64,000 nt of DNA from UBA11606 sp964504305 (GTDB taxonomy: Bacteria > Actinomycetota > Acidimicrobiia > Acidimicrobiales > Aldehydirespiratoraceae): assembly GCA_964504305.1 (NCBI GenBank), contig CAZDEB010000008.1, positions 115,856-179,855 of the forward strand, written 5' to 3'. Under the pieces are notes generated by a model, which was not told the origin of the DNA, ran no database searches, and saw only the letters and a list, made by a program, of their open reading frames with translations. Below, piece by piece: positions 33,889 to 42,780 of this stretch. The position numbers and the translations under genes were made by a program. Every line of letters starts with the position of its first letter. The first letter of the stretch is position 1.

Positions 33889-36318
33889 GTGATTCGCGAG
33901 GTACTCAATGGCAAGCGCATTGCCATCACCGGCTCAACCGGCTTCTTGGGGACCGCGCTGGTCGAACGGTTCCTTCGCGCCGTGCCCGATTGCGAGCTGG
34001 TGCTCCTTGTTCGACCAGGCCGAAGAGGCGCAGAGAACCGCGTCAAACGCGACATCTTGAAAAATGACGCCTTCAACAGGCTGCGGGCTTCCTTCGAAGC
34101 CGACCCCGTGGCGGCGGGTGGCCTGGCCGACGAAACCTTCGACCAGATGTGCGATCGACGAATATTTCCGATCGCTGGAGATGTCGGCACTGACGGCCTC
34201 GGACTCGACGACGAAGGCCGACGCCTACTGGCAACCGCCGATATAGCCGTGCACTCCGCGGCGACGGTGAGTTTCGACTCGGCGCTCGACGATGCCGTCG
34301 AAGTCAACCTGCTCGGCCCAAGCCGCGTTGCCGCCGCTCTACGGGCCGCGGCCGACGAACGCGCCGAACCAACCCGCGGCGGACTTCAGCCAGGCCAACC
34401 CGGATATCTGGTCGCGGTTTCGACCTGTTACGTGGCCGGCAGCCGTCGGGGTAACGCGCCAGAGCAAATGGTCGAAGAGTCGCCGTTCTACGTCGACGTC
34501 GATTGGCGTGCCGAAGTCCGTAACGCCCACCAAGCCCGTCTCGATGCCGAACAAGCCAGTCGAACCCCGGCCCGCCTCCAAGCGCTCACCGCCGAAGCCA
34601 CCCAAACTTTGGGGGCCGCAGGCACCCCGGCCATCGCCGAACGCACCGAACAGAATCGCCAAAAGTGGGTCGGCCAGCAAATGACCGACGCCGGTCGGGC
34701 CCGCGCCAGCAGCCTTGGCTTCCCGGACGCTTATGCCTTCACCAAGGCCCTCGGAGAACGCAGCCTCATCGAAACCCGCAACGGGGTTTCGGTCGCCATC
34801 GTGCGCCCGTCCATTATCGAATCAGCGCTCGCCGAGCCCGTACCCGGCTGGATCCGGGGATTTCGTATGGCCGAGCCAGTCATCGCCGCCTACGCGCGCG
34901 GCATGCTCAAAGAGTTCCCCGGCGTGCCCGAAGGTGTCGTCGACGTGATTCCGGTCGACCTCGTTGTCGCCACCATCCTTGCCGTTGCGGCCCGAGGGCC
35001 ACTATTTGACGACAACGGTGACCAAACCCCCGACATCGTGCAAATTGCCAGCGGGGCCGGAAACCCTCTCAAGTACGGCCAAATGGTCGACCTGGTGCGA
35101 AGCTGGTTCACCGAGCACCCCGTTTACGACGAGAAGAACCAGCCCATCGCCGTTCCCGAATGGTCGTTTCCGGGCCGTGGCCGCGTCGCCCGCCAACTCG
35201 AACGAGCTCAAAAGGGTCTGAGCACCGCCGAACGAGTTCTCGACGCGTTGCCGTTGCGGGGCCGCCAAGCCGAATTCGGGGCCGAACTCGACGAAAAGAA
35301 GGACCAACTCGAACGCGCCAACGGGTATGTCGAGCTCTACGGCGCTTACACCGAGTGCGAGGCGCTGTATCAACTCGACCGGATGTACGGCATCTGGAAC
35401 TCGTTGGACGAAGCCGATCAGGCCGACTTCTGCATGGACCCCAAGGCCGTGGACTGGTCGTACTACGTCCACAACATCCACTTACCGTCAATGGTCAAAC
35501 AGGCCCGGCTCAAGATGTCGCCGAGCAGCGGACCGCCCACCTCGCGCAACGAACGGTTGCGCAAACAAATCCTGTCCGAAGATCGCCAATTGGCGGTGTT
35601 CGACCTCGAGAACACCCTGATCGCCAGCAATGTCGTAGCCAGCTATTCGTGGCTCGCGACCCGCCGTCTCGACACTCCCGACCGCGTCCGGCTCACGCTC
35701 AAGACGATCAAAGAAGCGCCCATGTTGCTGTCGCTCGACAGGGCCGACCGATCCGACTTCTTGCGCTACTTCTACCGGCGATTCGAAGACGCGCCGATCG
35801 ACCAGATCGAACACGACGCGATGGAAATGATGAGCGATTTGCTGATCACCAAGTCGTTCCCGGCCGCGATCCGACGGGTGCGCGAACACCGTCGCCTCGG
35901 ACATCGCACTTTGCTGATCACCGGAGCTCTTCGCTTCGTTGTCGACCCTCTCAAGCCGCTGTTCGACGACATCGTCGCCGCCGACATGGGCGTCGACAAG
36001 GGCGTGCTCGACGGCCGCATGACCGCGGTCCCGCCCACCGGCGAGGCGCGATATCAAACCCTGGTCGACTACGCCGATCAGCACTCCCTCGATCTCAAAG
36101 AGTCGGTCGCCTACGCCGACTCAAGCTCCGACCTGCCGATGCTCGAGGCGGTGGGATTCCCGGTGGCCGTCAACGCCGAAACCAAGCTGGCATCAATCGC
36201 CCGCCGTCGCGGCTGGCTAATCGAACACTGGTCAAAGTCATCTGGCGCGCCCAACCGCGTCATCCCCATTGGCCCCCGCACATTGCGGGGACCGCTACGT
36301 AATCGAAGGGTCGGCTGA
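33889..36318 (+). CDS. Fatty acyl reductase-like protein fused to a HAD-IB phosphatase
   Basis: The 809-residue protein has an N-terminal extended-SDR/acyl reductase domain with GSTGFLGTAL (about 15-24) and catalytic Tyr282/Lys286 in YAFTK. A spacer of about 200 residues follows, then a HAD-IB domain from about residue 565. That domain has VFDLENTL (motif I, Asp-x-Glu), the motif II region LLITGALRF, and ADSSSDLPML as motif IV. Reductases of the NAD_binding_4 group reduce acyl-CoA or acyl-ACP to aldehyde or alcohol; HAD-IB enzymes remove phosphate. In actinobacteria HAD-IB domains are commonly fused to PlsC acyltransferases, and a PlsC lies two genes downstream. The gene begins at GTG 33889 without a clear ribosome site, close to the TetR operator. 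Confidence 0.82.
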   Translation: MIREVLNGKRIAITGSTGFLGTALVERFLRAVPDCELVLLVRPGRRGAENRVKRDILKNDAFNRLRASFEADPVAAGGLADETFDQMCDRRIFPIAGDVGTDGLGLDDEGRRLLATADIAVHSAATVSFDSALDDAVEVNLLGPSRVAAALRAAADERAEPTRGGLQPGQPGYLVAVSTCYVAGSRRGNAPEQMVEESPFYVDVDWRAEVRNAHQARLDAEQASRTPARLQALTAEATQTLGAAGTPAIAERTEQNRQKWVGQQMTDAGRARASSLGFPDAYAFTKALGERSLIETRNGVSVAIVRPSIIESALAEPVPGWIRGFRMAEPVIAAYARGMLKEFPGVPEGVVDVIPVDLVVATILAVAARGPLFDDNGDQTPDIVQIASGAGNPLKYGQMVDLVRSWFTEHPVYDEKNQPIAVPEWSFPGRGRVARQLERAQKGLSTAERVLDALPLRGRQAEFGAELDEKKDQLERANGYVELYGAYTECEALYQLDRMYGIWNSLDEADQADFCMDPKAVDWSYYVHNIHLPSMVKQARLKMSPSSGPPTSRNERLRKQILSEDRQLAVFDLENTLIASNVVASYSWLATRRLDTPDRVRLTLKTIKEAPMLLSLDRADRSDFLRYFYRRFEDAPIDQIEHDAMEMMSDLLITKSFPAAIRRVREHRRLGHRTLLITGALRFVVDPLKPLFDDIVAADMGVDKGVLDGRMTAVPPTGEARYQTLVDYADQHSLDLKESVAYADSSSDLPMLEAVGFPVAVNAETKLASIARRRGWLIEHWSKSSGAPNRVIPIGPRTLRGPLRNRRVG

Positions 36319-36319
36319 C

Positions 36320-37936
36320 ATGGCCTCTGATCCGCGCCGCAAGGCGCCTCGTCCCGGATTTGTTCTCAACGTCGACCGATCGACACCACCCATCCTGTTT
36401 CATCACGGGGACAACTTCCGTTTGGAAAAGCTCCCTGCTGACCGCAGCCGGGTGATCTACCCAGCCGAACCACTTCCCGGCCTGCCCGACCCCGACGAGT
36501 CGATCCGCCAAGCGTTACTAAACCCGATTGACGACGATCCGCTACCGAGCCTGCTCACCAAAGGCATGAAGCTCACCATTGCCTTCGACGACATTTCGTT
36601 GCCCCTGCCGTCGATGCGCAAACCCGATATCCGCCAACGCATCATCGAGCAAGTACTCGACATGGCCGCGGCCGCGGGCGTCGACGACGTACACCTGATC
36701 GCGGCGCTGGCGTTACACCGACGCATGACCGAAGACGAACTGCGCCACGCCCTCGGCGACCGCGTATACGACGCGTTTGCTCCCCAAGGGGCGCTCTACA
36801 ACCACGACGCCGAAGACCCCGACGGCATGGTCGAGTTGGGCAAAACCCGCCACGACGAATCCGTCACCATGAACAAGCGGGCCGCCGAATCCGACCTGCT
36901 CATATACGTCAACCTCAACATCGTGTCGATGGACGGCGGCTGGAAATCAACCGCCACCGGCCTGTCGGGTTACTCCGGCATCAAACACCACCACAACGTA
37001 AAGACCATGCAGCAATCCAAGAGCTTCATGGATCGCCACAAGTCCGAGCTGCATCACTCCAACTGGCGCCAAGGCGAGGTCATCAAAAACCACGGACCGC
37101 GCATCTTCCAGATCGAAACCACGATCAACAACAACACGTTCGGCTACGACGGTCCGCTGTCGGTGCTGCAAAAACGCGAGTGGGAATGGACAGCACGCGA
37201 CCGGGCGACGTTCATCGGCATGAAGAAGGGCCTCGATTTGATGCCCAACGGTGCCCGACGCCAAATCTTCAACAACTGGAAAGCACCGTACGAACTCACT
37301 TCGGTGCAAGCCGGTGACGTCGAAGCGGTCCACGAAGCCACGCTCGAGAACTGTTTCAAGCAACATCTGGTCCCCGTCGAGGGACAGACCGACGTGCTCA
37401 CGTTCGGCCTGCCCTACATCTGCCCGTACAACGTCAACTCGGTGATGAACCCGATCCTTGTGATGTGCCTCGGACTCGGCTACTTCTTCAACATGTATCG
37501 GGGCAAACCGTTGGTTCGCGAAGGCGGTGTGCTGATCATGAGCCACCCCACGCCCTGGGAATTTCACCCTGTCCATCACCCGAGCTACATCGATTTCTTC
37601 GAACAGGTCCTATCCGACACGACCGACCCCCTCGAACTCGAAGCCAAGTACGAAAAGCAGTTCGCCGAAGACGAGTGGTACATCCATCTGTACCGCAACA
37701 GCTACGCCTACCACGGCGTCCACCCCTTCTACATGTGGTATTGGGGAGCGTCGGCGCTGCAACACCTCGGCCGGGTCATCATCGTCGGCGGCGACCAACG
37801 AGCCGTGCGCCGCCTCGGTTTTCAACCCGCATCGACGATGCAGGATGCCCTCGAAATGGCGAGCGACGTGGTCGGACCGCGGCCATCGATCACACACCTG
37901 CACAACCCTCCGATCTTGATGGCCGACGTCACGTGA
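36320..37936 (+). CDS. LarA-like protein (nickel-pincer racemase superfamily, DUF2088)
   Basis: The 538-residue protein carries the LarA N-terminal pattern: IAFDDISLPLPSMRKPDIRQ, LIAALALHRRMTEDEL (His133) and LYNHDAEDPDGMVELG. GGWKS follows, whose Lys209 aligns with the lysine that carries the pincer nucleotide in lactate racemase, then HHH at 223-225 near the nickel ligand position. The C-terminal half is longer than in LarA, with aromatic-rich YFFNMYRGKPLVREGGVLIMSHP. LarA racemises 2-hydroxy acids. The reaction here is unknown but a 2-hydroxyacyl substrate would fit. LarB, LarC and LarE cofactor genes are not in the window. It starts one base after the reductase stop. Confidence 0.82.
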   Translation: MASDPRRKAPRPGFVLNVDRSTPPILFHHGDNFRLEKLPADRSRVIYPAEPLPGLPDPDESIRQALLNPIDDDPLPSLLTKGMKLTIAFDDISLPLPSMRKPDIRQRIIEQVLDMAAAAGVDDVHLIAALALHRRMTEDELRHALGDRVYDAFAPQGALYNHDAEDPDGMVELGKTRHDESVTMNKRAAESDLLIYVNLNIVSMDGGWKSTATGLSGYSGIKHHHNVKTMQQSKSFMDRHKSELHHSNWRQGEVIKNHGPRIFQIETTINNNTFGYDGPLSVLQKREWEWTARDRATFIGMKKGLDLMPNGARRQIFNNWKAPYELTSVQAGDVEAVHEATLENCFKQHLVPVEGQTDVLTFGLPYICPYNVNSVMNPILVMCLGLGYFFNMYRGKPLVREGGVLIMSHPTPWEFHPVHHPSYIDFFEQVLSDTTDPLELEAKYEKQFAEDEWYIHLYRNSYAYHGVHPFYMWYWGASALQHLGRVIIVGGDQRAVRRLGFQPASTMQDALEMASDVVGPRPSITHLHNPPILMADVT

Positions 37937-38886
37937 GCAAACTGGCACGCCAGCTTGGGCTGCCTCGGCTCCCGGCGAAACTGTCGCCCGCTCGACGCTT
38001 TCGCACGCTCGAGTTTCCGCTGCGGGCCCCCTCCACCCCTCGCGGCGTCGCGCCGGTACCACGCGCTCGCCGCACCGGAGCCAACTACGACACCGCCTGG
38101 GCTCGCCGCACCCCGGCCCGCATGGCTCGTGCGGCGATCGTCGACGGGCCGATGCGCCTCGCTGTCAGCGGCCTAGCCGCCCCCGATCGCCGTGGCGAAG
38201 ACCGGCTTCTTGATCTGCACGGACCAGTCGTTTTCGTGGCCAATCACCACAGCCACCTCGACACTCCCCTCTTGCTCACCTCGATTCCCGAACGTTGGCG
38301 CCACAAGATCGTGGTCGGCGCGGCAGCCGACTATTTCTTCGGCACCCGCCTCACCGCCGCGCTGTCGTCGTTGGTAATCGGCGCCATACCGATCGAACGC
38401 ACGAAAGTCGGCCGAGCCAGCGCCGACGCCGCCGCCGAACTCATCAACGACGGTTGGAGCCTGCTGATCTTCCCCGAAGGCGGCCGATCCCCCGACGGGT
38501 GGGGCCAGCCGTTTCGCGGCGGTGCGGCCTATCTCGCCGCCAAAACGGGCGTGCCCACCGTACCGATCCACCTTGCCGGCACCGGACGCATCCTTCGTAA
38601 AGGCCGGTCGCTGCCGCGACCGAGCACAACCTCGGTCACGTTTGGCCGGCCGCTACGTCCGCAAGAGGGCGAGAACGCCACCCGGTTCGCGGCCCGCATA
38701 GAACGTGAGGTCGCCTCCCTCGGCGACGAAGCAACCTCTGACTGGTACAGCGCTCGCCAACGCGCTCACGCCTCCGAAACCCCGGGTATGACCGGCCCCG
38801 ACTCTGGCCGCTGGCGAAGAGCATGGGCCCTGGGCGACCGGACGCGAGGCGCCAAGAAGCGCCAGCGGCGCTGGCCCAACATCTAA
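37933..38886 (+). CDS. PlsC-like 1-acylglycerol-3-phosphate acyltransferase family protein
   Basis: The 317-residue protein has the acyltransferase motif NHxxxxD as NHHSHLDTPLLL (about 98-109). IPIERTKVGRAS and the phosphate-binding FPEGGRSPDGWG follow, then VPTVPIHLAGTG. The family transfers an acyl chain onto lysophosphatidic acid or related acceptors at the membrane. The first 60 residues are basic and proline-rich with no membrane helix. GTG 37933 overlaps the TGA of the LarA-like gene by four bases, so the three genes are translationally linked. Confidence 0.87.
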   Translation: MSKLARQLGLPRLPAKLSPARRFRTLEFPLRAPSTPRGVAPVPRARRTGANYDTAWARRTPARMARAAIVDGPMRLAVSGLAAPDRRGEDRLLDLHGPVVFVANHHSHLDTPLLLTSIPERWRHKIVVGAAADYFFGTRLTAALSSLVIGAIPIERTKVGRASADAAAELINDGWSLLIFPEGGRSPDGWGQPFRGGAAYLAAKTGVPTVPIHLAGTGRILRKGRSLPRPSTTSVTFGRPLRPQEGENATRFAARIEREVASLGDEATSDWYSARQRAHASETPGMTGPDSGRWRRAWALGDRTRGAKKRQRRWPNI

Positions 38887-38904
38887 AGCAACCCGGTCGA
38901 CAGC

Positions 38905-41265
38905 TCAGCCTTGTGACGCGAACGTCGCGTCCAAAGTCTCGAACGAGGCAAGCGGACCAGTGGGGTTGGCACCGCTAACGTCGCCGGCCGAAACTTCGGG
39001 GCGGTACGTGCCGTCGTGACGAAACGCGGTCGGTCGCCACAACGCCACGTCGCCGGCTTCGTCCCTGGGGATGAAGAACACAATCGTGTCGTCGGCCACC
39101 GCCACCCTCGCGGCGGTCTCGACTGGCCGATCAAACGAACCGTCGTAACGACCTAGTTCGTAGGTTTCGTCGACAACAGTGAGAACCCACCACCGATCGG
39201 TGCCTTGGTATTGATCCCAGTCGTACGGGTCCGTCGCTACGAAGTTGTTGGCCGAATCGCCATCGGTGTCGAACACCGCCGAATAGACATAGTGCCATGG
39301 CCCCTGAGCGACAGGTCCGGCGAACACCTCGGTAGCGACCAGCATTTCCGTCGTCTCGAACTCTGATGGCGGGAAGTTGCTATCGCAAACCGTACGGAAT
39401 GATTCGTTGACATCGCCGCACTCGAAGACCGTATTGGCGAATAGCCAGCCGAGGTCCTCATCAGAAACCGAGTCGAACCATCCGCCTGATCGCCGCAGGT
39501 CGATGTCGGGACCAGGATTGCCAGGCACTTCAGCACTGTCGCTGAAGAACCAGTCGAAGAGTACGTCGTCGCTAAGCCGCTGTTGCGCCGCGTCGATCTC
39601 ATCGCTTGCCATGCCGGCGGCACCCAGTATTGCCTCGATACCACTCAGAACCGGGTCAAGACTGTCTGTCGCATCGTCGGCAACATCGGCCGGTTTGTCG
39701 TGTTCTTCGGGCACCTCAACCGCTTCGCTATCAGCCTCCTCGGTAACCGGGTCTGAGCCAATCAAATCGGTGCTATCACGTCCGCCAAATAGCGTAAGAA
39801 CAAACGCGATGAGGATCACGATGACGACTAGGCCCGCGCCAACCGCCATCATCGCAGGAACCGCGGAGCGGTCTTCTGGTCCGGATTTCCGCACCCCCTT
39901 AAGCTTGCGGAGCAAATCCTTCGCGGCCGGGCCGATGCTGGTCTCAAATGACGTCGACGGCGAGAACGAAGCCGTGAGAGCGGTCCTAGATGGGTCGAAA
40001 TGTTCGCCGGTTGGCAGCATTCGATACATCTGATCAAAACAATTTTTTACCCGCTCGTAGCTCTCTTCGTACTTGCGTTGAGCGGCCTCGAGGTCGTCCC
40101 GAGCGTGCTCGAAACGGTCCAAGGGATCCTGCGCCTTGATCGCGGCACTCTCCGCCGCATTAAGGTCATCAGCGGCCGCATGCTGTGCATCAACGGCATC
40201 CGAAATTGCCCCGCCATCAGAACTCCCTGCACTCGCAGCGGCATCAGCCGCCGCATCGGCGTCAGCCGCCGCGGTGGTTGCAGAATCGAGCGCGTCTTTG
40301 GCTTGTTGGGCTTCGGCCTCGAGACGGGTCATGTCTCGACCCATCCACTCGACCGCCTTGGCGGCGCGATGCGCCCTCCCAAGTTGTCGCCGAGCCTCTT
40401 CGAGACGACGGTTCGCAGCTCGCCAGCCATCCTCGGGCGAAGCCGCGCCAGTCCCGCAGCCACAGGCGTTCAAACCGCTTCCGACCGCGTTTGAGACATC
40501 GACGGCCACTCGCGCTTCTAGCGGCGTGGGGGTATGGCTGACCGTTGGAGGCTGCGCAAACCAGCCGATCTGATCGAGCTCTGTACGAATTTCGACCATC
40601 TCACGCTTACGCGCTGCTGCGCCGCTCACCGTGAAGGTGTAGACGTCGGGAAGGTTGGCCTGACGCGCCGCGAGGTTGTGACTTCGCATCACGTCAGTGA
40701 TCAAGTTGACGCTTGTCGAGATGCTCTCGATCGCCTTCACATACATATCGAGAAGCGCGCCCAAACCTGGGACCAGATCGACCAACGGCCCGAGGACGTC
40801 AGCGATGCCACCAATCATCTCGCCGAACTCGGCTATCAATTTGCCAGCCTGGTCGCCGCCCATTGCTTCTAGCTCGGCAATCTTGTCCAACTTCGACGAC
40901 AACCCTTCGATCGCTTCAGCGACCTTTGTTGACTTCGTGCCAAGCTGGCCGACGCCGTCACCGGTCTGCCCCAAAGCCGAATCGAGTCCGGATGCTGCAT
41001 CGCTCGCCCCGTCGAGCGCGCTGCTCTCAAGTAACCCCTTGGCATGCTCGACAACATTCTTGAAGTCGCCGAGCGACTCCTGAACTTGATCAATCTTGTC
41101 GGTAGCTGCAGTCACATCCGAAGCCTGATCCTTCATCACTGCTTCGATCTGGTTGAGCGAGGACCGGAAAGCCGACATGAGATCAGCGCTGGATTCCAGT
41201 GACTCCAGTTCGTTCAACCGATTGACAAGATCAAGGCGATGCTGGGCTTCGCTAACGTTGGGCAC
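38905..41265 (-). CDS. Large coiled-coil single-pass membrane protein, unknown function
   Basis: The 786-residue protein is mostly helical and alanine/serine-rich to about residue 460, with long coiled-coil stretches (NRLEEARRQLGRAHRAAKAVEW and DLEAAQRKYEESYERVKNCFDQMYRML). One membrane helix follows at about 467-490 (AVGAGLVVIVILIAFVLTLF). An acidic linker and a C-terminal domain of about 200 residues with aromatic and cysteine features (DLGWLFANTVFECGD, GPWHYVYSAVF, DRWWVLTVVDETYELG) come last. The N-terminal part contains a hydrophobic segment (ADVLGPLVDLVPGLGALLDMYV). GTG 41265 is chosen because GGAGAG lies six bases upstream. I recognise no family. Confidence 0.7.
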   Translation of the reverse strand: MPNVSEAQHRLDLVNRLNELESLESSADLMSAFRSSLNQIEAVMKDQASDVTAATDKIDQVQESLGDFKNVVEHAKGLLESSALDGASDAASGLDSALGQTGDGVGQLGTKSTKVAEAIEGLSSKLDKIAELEAMGGDQAGKLIAEFGEMIGGIADVLGPLVDLVPGLGALLDMYVKAIESISTSVNLITDVMRSHNLAARQANLPDVYTFTVSGAAARKREMVEIRTELDQIGWFAQPPTVSHTPTPLEARVAVDVSNAVGSGLNACGCGTGAASPEDGWRAANRRLEEARRQLGRAHRAAKAVEWMGRDMTRLEAEAQQAKDALDSATTAAADADAAADAAASAGSSDGGAISDAVDAQHAAADDLNAAESAAIKAQDPLDRFEHARDDLEAAQRKYEESYERVKNCFDQMYRMLPTGEHFDPSRTALTASFSPSTSFETSIGPAAKDLLRKLKGVRKSGPEDRSAVPAMMAVGAGLVVIVILIAFVLTLFGGRDSTDLIGSDPVTEEADSEAVEVPEEHDKPADVADDATDSLDPVLSGIEAILGAAGMASDEIDAAQQRLSDDVLFDWFFSDSAEVPGNPGPDIDLRRSGGWFDSVSDEDLGWLFANTVFECGDVNESFRTVCDSNFPPSEFETTEMLVATEVFAGPVAQGPWHYVYSAVFDTDGDSANNFVATDPYDWDQYQGTDRWWVLTVVDETYELGRYDGSFDRPVETAARVAVADDTIVFFIPRDEAGDVALWRPTAFRHDGTYRPEVSAGDVSGANPTGPLASFETLDATFASQG

Positions 41266-41380
41266 TTTTGGCTCTCCGATCAGAATCACAAGACAGGGCA
41301 GAAGCGATACGACCCTGATGCATCGGCGTCATCTAGACGTCATCTGGCCGACCTCGCCCGCTAACCACTAGAACCACGGC

Positions 41381-42256
41381 ATGCGCTTTTCGTACGCCGA
41401 GCCAATGATCGACCCGACGATGTACTCGCCTCTGGCCATCGCGGCCGAGCAAGCCGGATTCGACTCCTTTGTCGTGCCCGACTCGATCATCTACCCCGCC
41501 GAGAGCGACGCGACCTACCCCTACAACGGCGATGGGACCCGGGAGTTCCTCGACGGCAAACCCTTCATCGAGCCGTTCACGCTCATCCCTGCCCTTGCCG
41601 CCGTCACCAAAAAACTGAGGTTTGTGACCTTCGTCGTTAAGCTCCCGGTGAGAAACCCGGTGCTCGTCGCCAAACAAGCCACGTCCCTGGGGGTGCTCAG
41701 CAACAACCGTTTCGGTTTTGGGGTCGGCACCAGCCCGTGGCCGGAGGACTACGTCGCGACCGCGTCAGCTTGGAAACGCCGCGGGGCCCGAATGGACGAA
41801 ATGATCGAGATAATCAACGCGTTGTCGAGCGGCGAATACGAAAGCTATTCCGGCGAGTTCTACGACATTCCCGCCATCAAACTCTGTCCGGTGCCGTCAC
41901 AGCGGGTCCCGATTCTGATCGGCGGCCACTCGGCGATGGCTCTCGAGCGGGCCGGCCGCTTGGGCGACGGCTGGATGCACGGCGGGGGGACGGCCGAAGA
42001 ACTTCAACGCATGGTCGACACGGTCACCGAATCTCGCCGCCGCCACGACCGCTTCGACGATCCGTTCGAAACCCATGCCATCAGCCTCGACGCCTACTCG
42101 CCCGAAGGCATCGAACGCCTAGAGGCCGCAGGTGTGACCGACGTGATCGTCGGATTCCGCGACGCCTACCAGCCCGGACCCGATACCCAGACCCTCGACG
42201 AGAAACTTGCACCAATGCAGTGGTACGCCGAGGAGATCATCGCCAAGTTCCGGTAG
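41381..42256 (+). CDS. LLM-class oxidoreductase, probably F420-dependent
   Basis: The 291-residue TIM-barrel protein starts MRFSYAEPMIDPTMYSPLAIAAEQAGFDSFVVPDS. It contains LRFVTFVVKLPVRNPVLVAKQATSLGVLSNNRFGFGVGTSPW and the later RVPILIGGHSAMALERAGRLGDGWM. This pattern is typical of luciferase-like monooxygenase relatives that use F420H2 in actinobacteria; FMN use cannot be excluded. The substrate is unknown. It is not operonic with its neighbours. Confidence 0.87.
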   Translation: MRFSYAEPMIDPTMYSPLAIAAEQAGFDSFVVPDSIIYPAESDATYPYNGDGTREFLDGKPFIEPFTLIPALAAVTKKLRFVTFVVKLPVRNPVLVAKQATSLGVLSNNRFGFGVGTSPWPEDYVATASAWKRRGARMDEMIEIINALSSGEYESYSGEFYDIPAIKLCPVPSQRVPILIGGHSAMALERAGRLGDGWMHGGGTAEELQRMVDTVTESRRRHDRFDDPFETHAISLDAYSPEGIERLEAAGVTDVIVGFRDAYQPGPDTQTLDEKLAPMQWYAEEIIAKFR

Positions 42257-42270
42257 GGCGCAGGGCGCGG

Positions 42271-42780
42271 CTAGCGATCGCAAAGCCGAATAGCCTCGGC
42301 CAAGAACTCGGGGTTGGCGACCATCGCCACCGGATTGTCGGCCGCCGAAACGATCGCTCGAACGCACTCGGCGATCTGGCGATCGAGACCACCGGCCAGC
42401 AGGCCGTCGATCGCAGCATCGATTGCCTCATCGGTGCCGCCGCCTTCGGACACTTCGAGCGCAACCTCGGGCTCGTCACCAGTGGACCCTCCCCCGAAGT
42501 CGACCGGCACACGGCACGTGGCGGCGATCGCAGCCAGCCGAGAAAGGTCGGACTCCGAGAGGGTGCCGCTAACCCCAGTAACCGCGGCCAGATCCATCGT
42601 GTGATCGATCGAGTCGACAATGCACGATGCTTCTTCTCGGACGACACCATCAAGAACCAAGATTTCGACCGCTTCGTCGTCGCTGACGTTCACACCGCCA
42701 GCACAAGCCGACGCCGCCAGCCCGGTAAGCGCAAAAGCTGCTGTACGCCAACCGTGTCGCCGCGCTCTTTCGACCATCAT
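42271..42780 (-). CDS. Small lipoprotein of unknown function
   Basis: The 169-residue protein has a lipoprotein signal ending LAASAC, so it is probably anchored outside the membrane. The mature part contains CIVDSIDHTMDLAAVTGVSGTLSESDLSRLAAIAATCRV, an acidic glycine-rich loop (EVSEGGGTDEAI) and ECVRAIVSAADN. Four cysteines could form two disulfides. The ATG overlaps the stop of the GntR regulator by four bases, so the two are co-translated; it may report an envelope condition linked to that regulator. Confidence 0.75.
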   Translation of the reverse strand: MMVERARRHGWRTAAFALTGLAASACAGGVNVSDDEAVEILVLDGVVREEASCIVDSIDHTMDLAAVTGVSGTLSESDLSRLAAIAATCRVPVDFGGGSTGDEPEVALEVSEGGGTDEAIDAAIDGLLAGGLDRQIAECVRAIVSAADNPVAMVANPEFLAEAIRLCDR

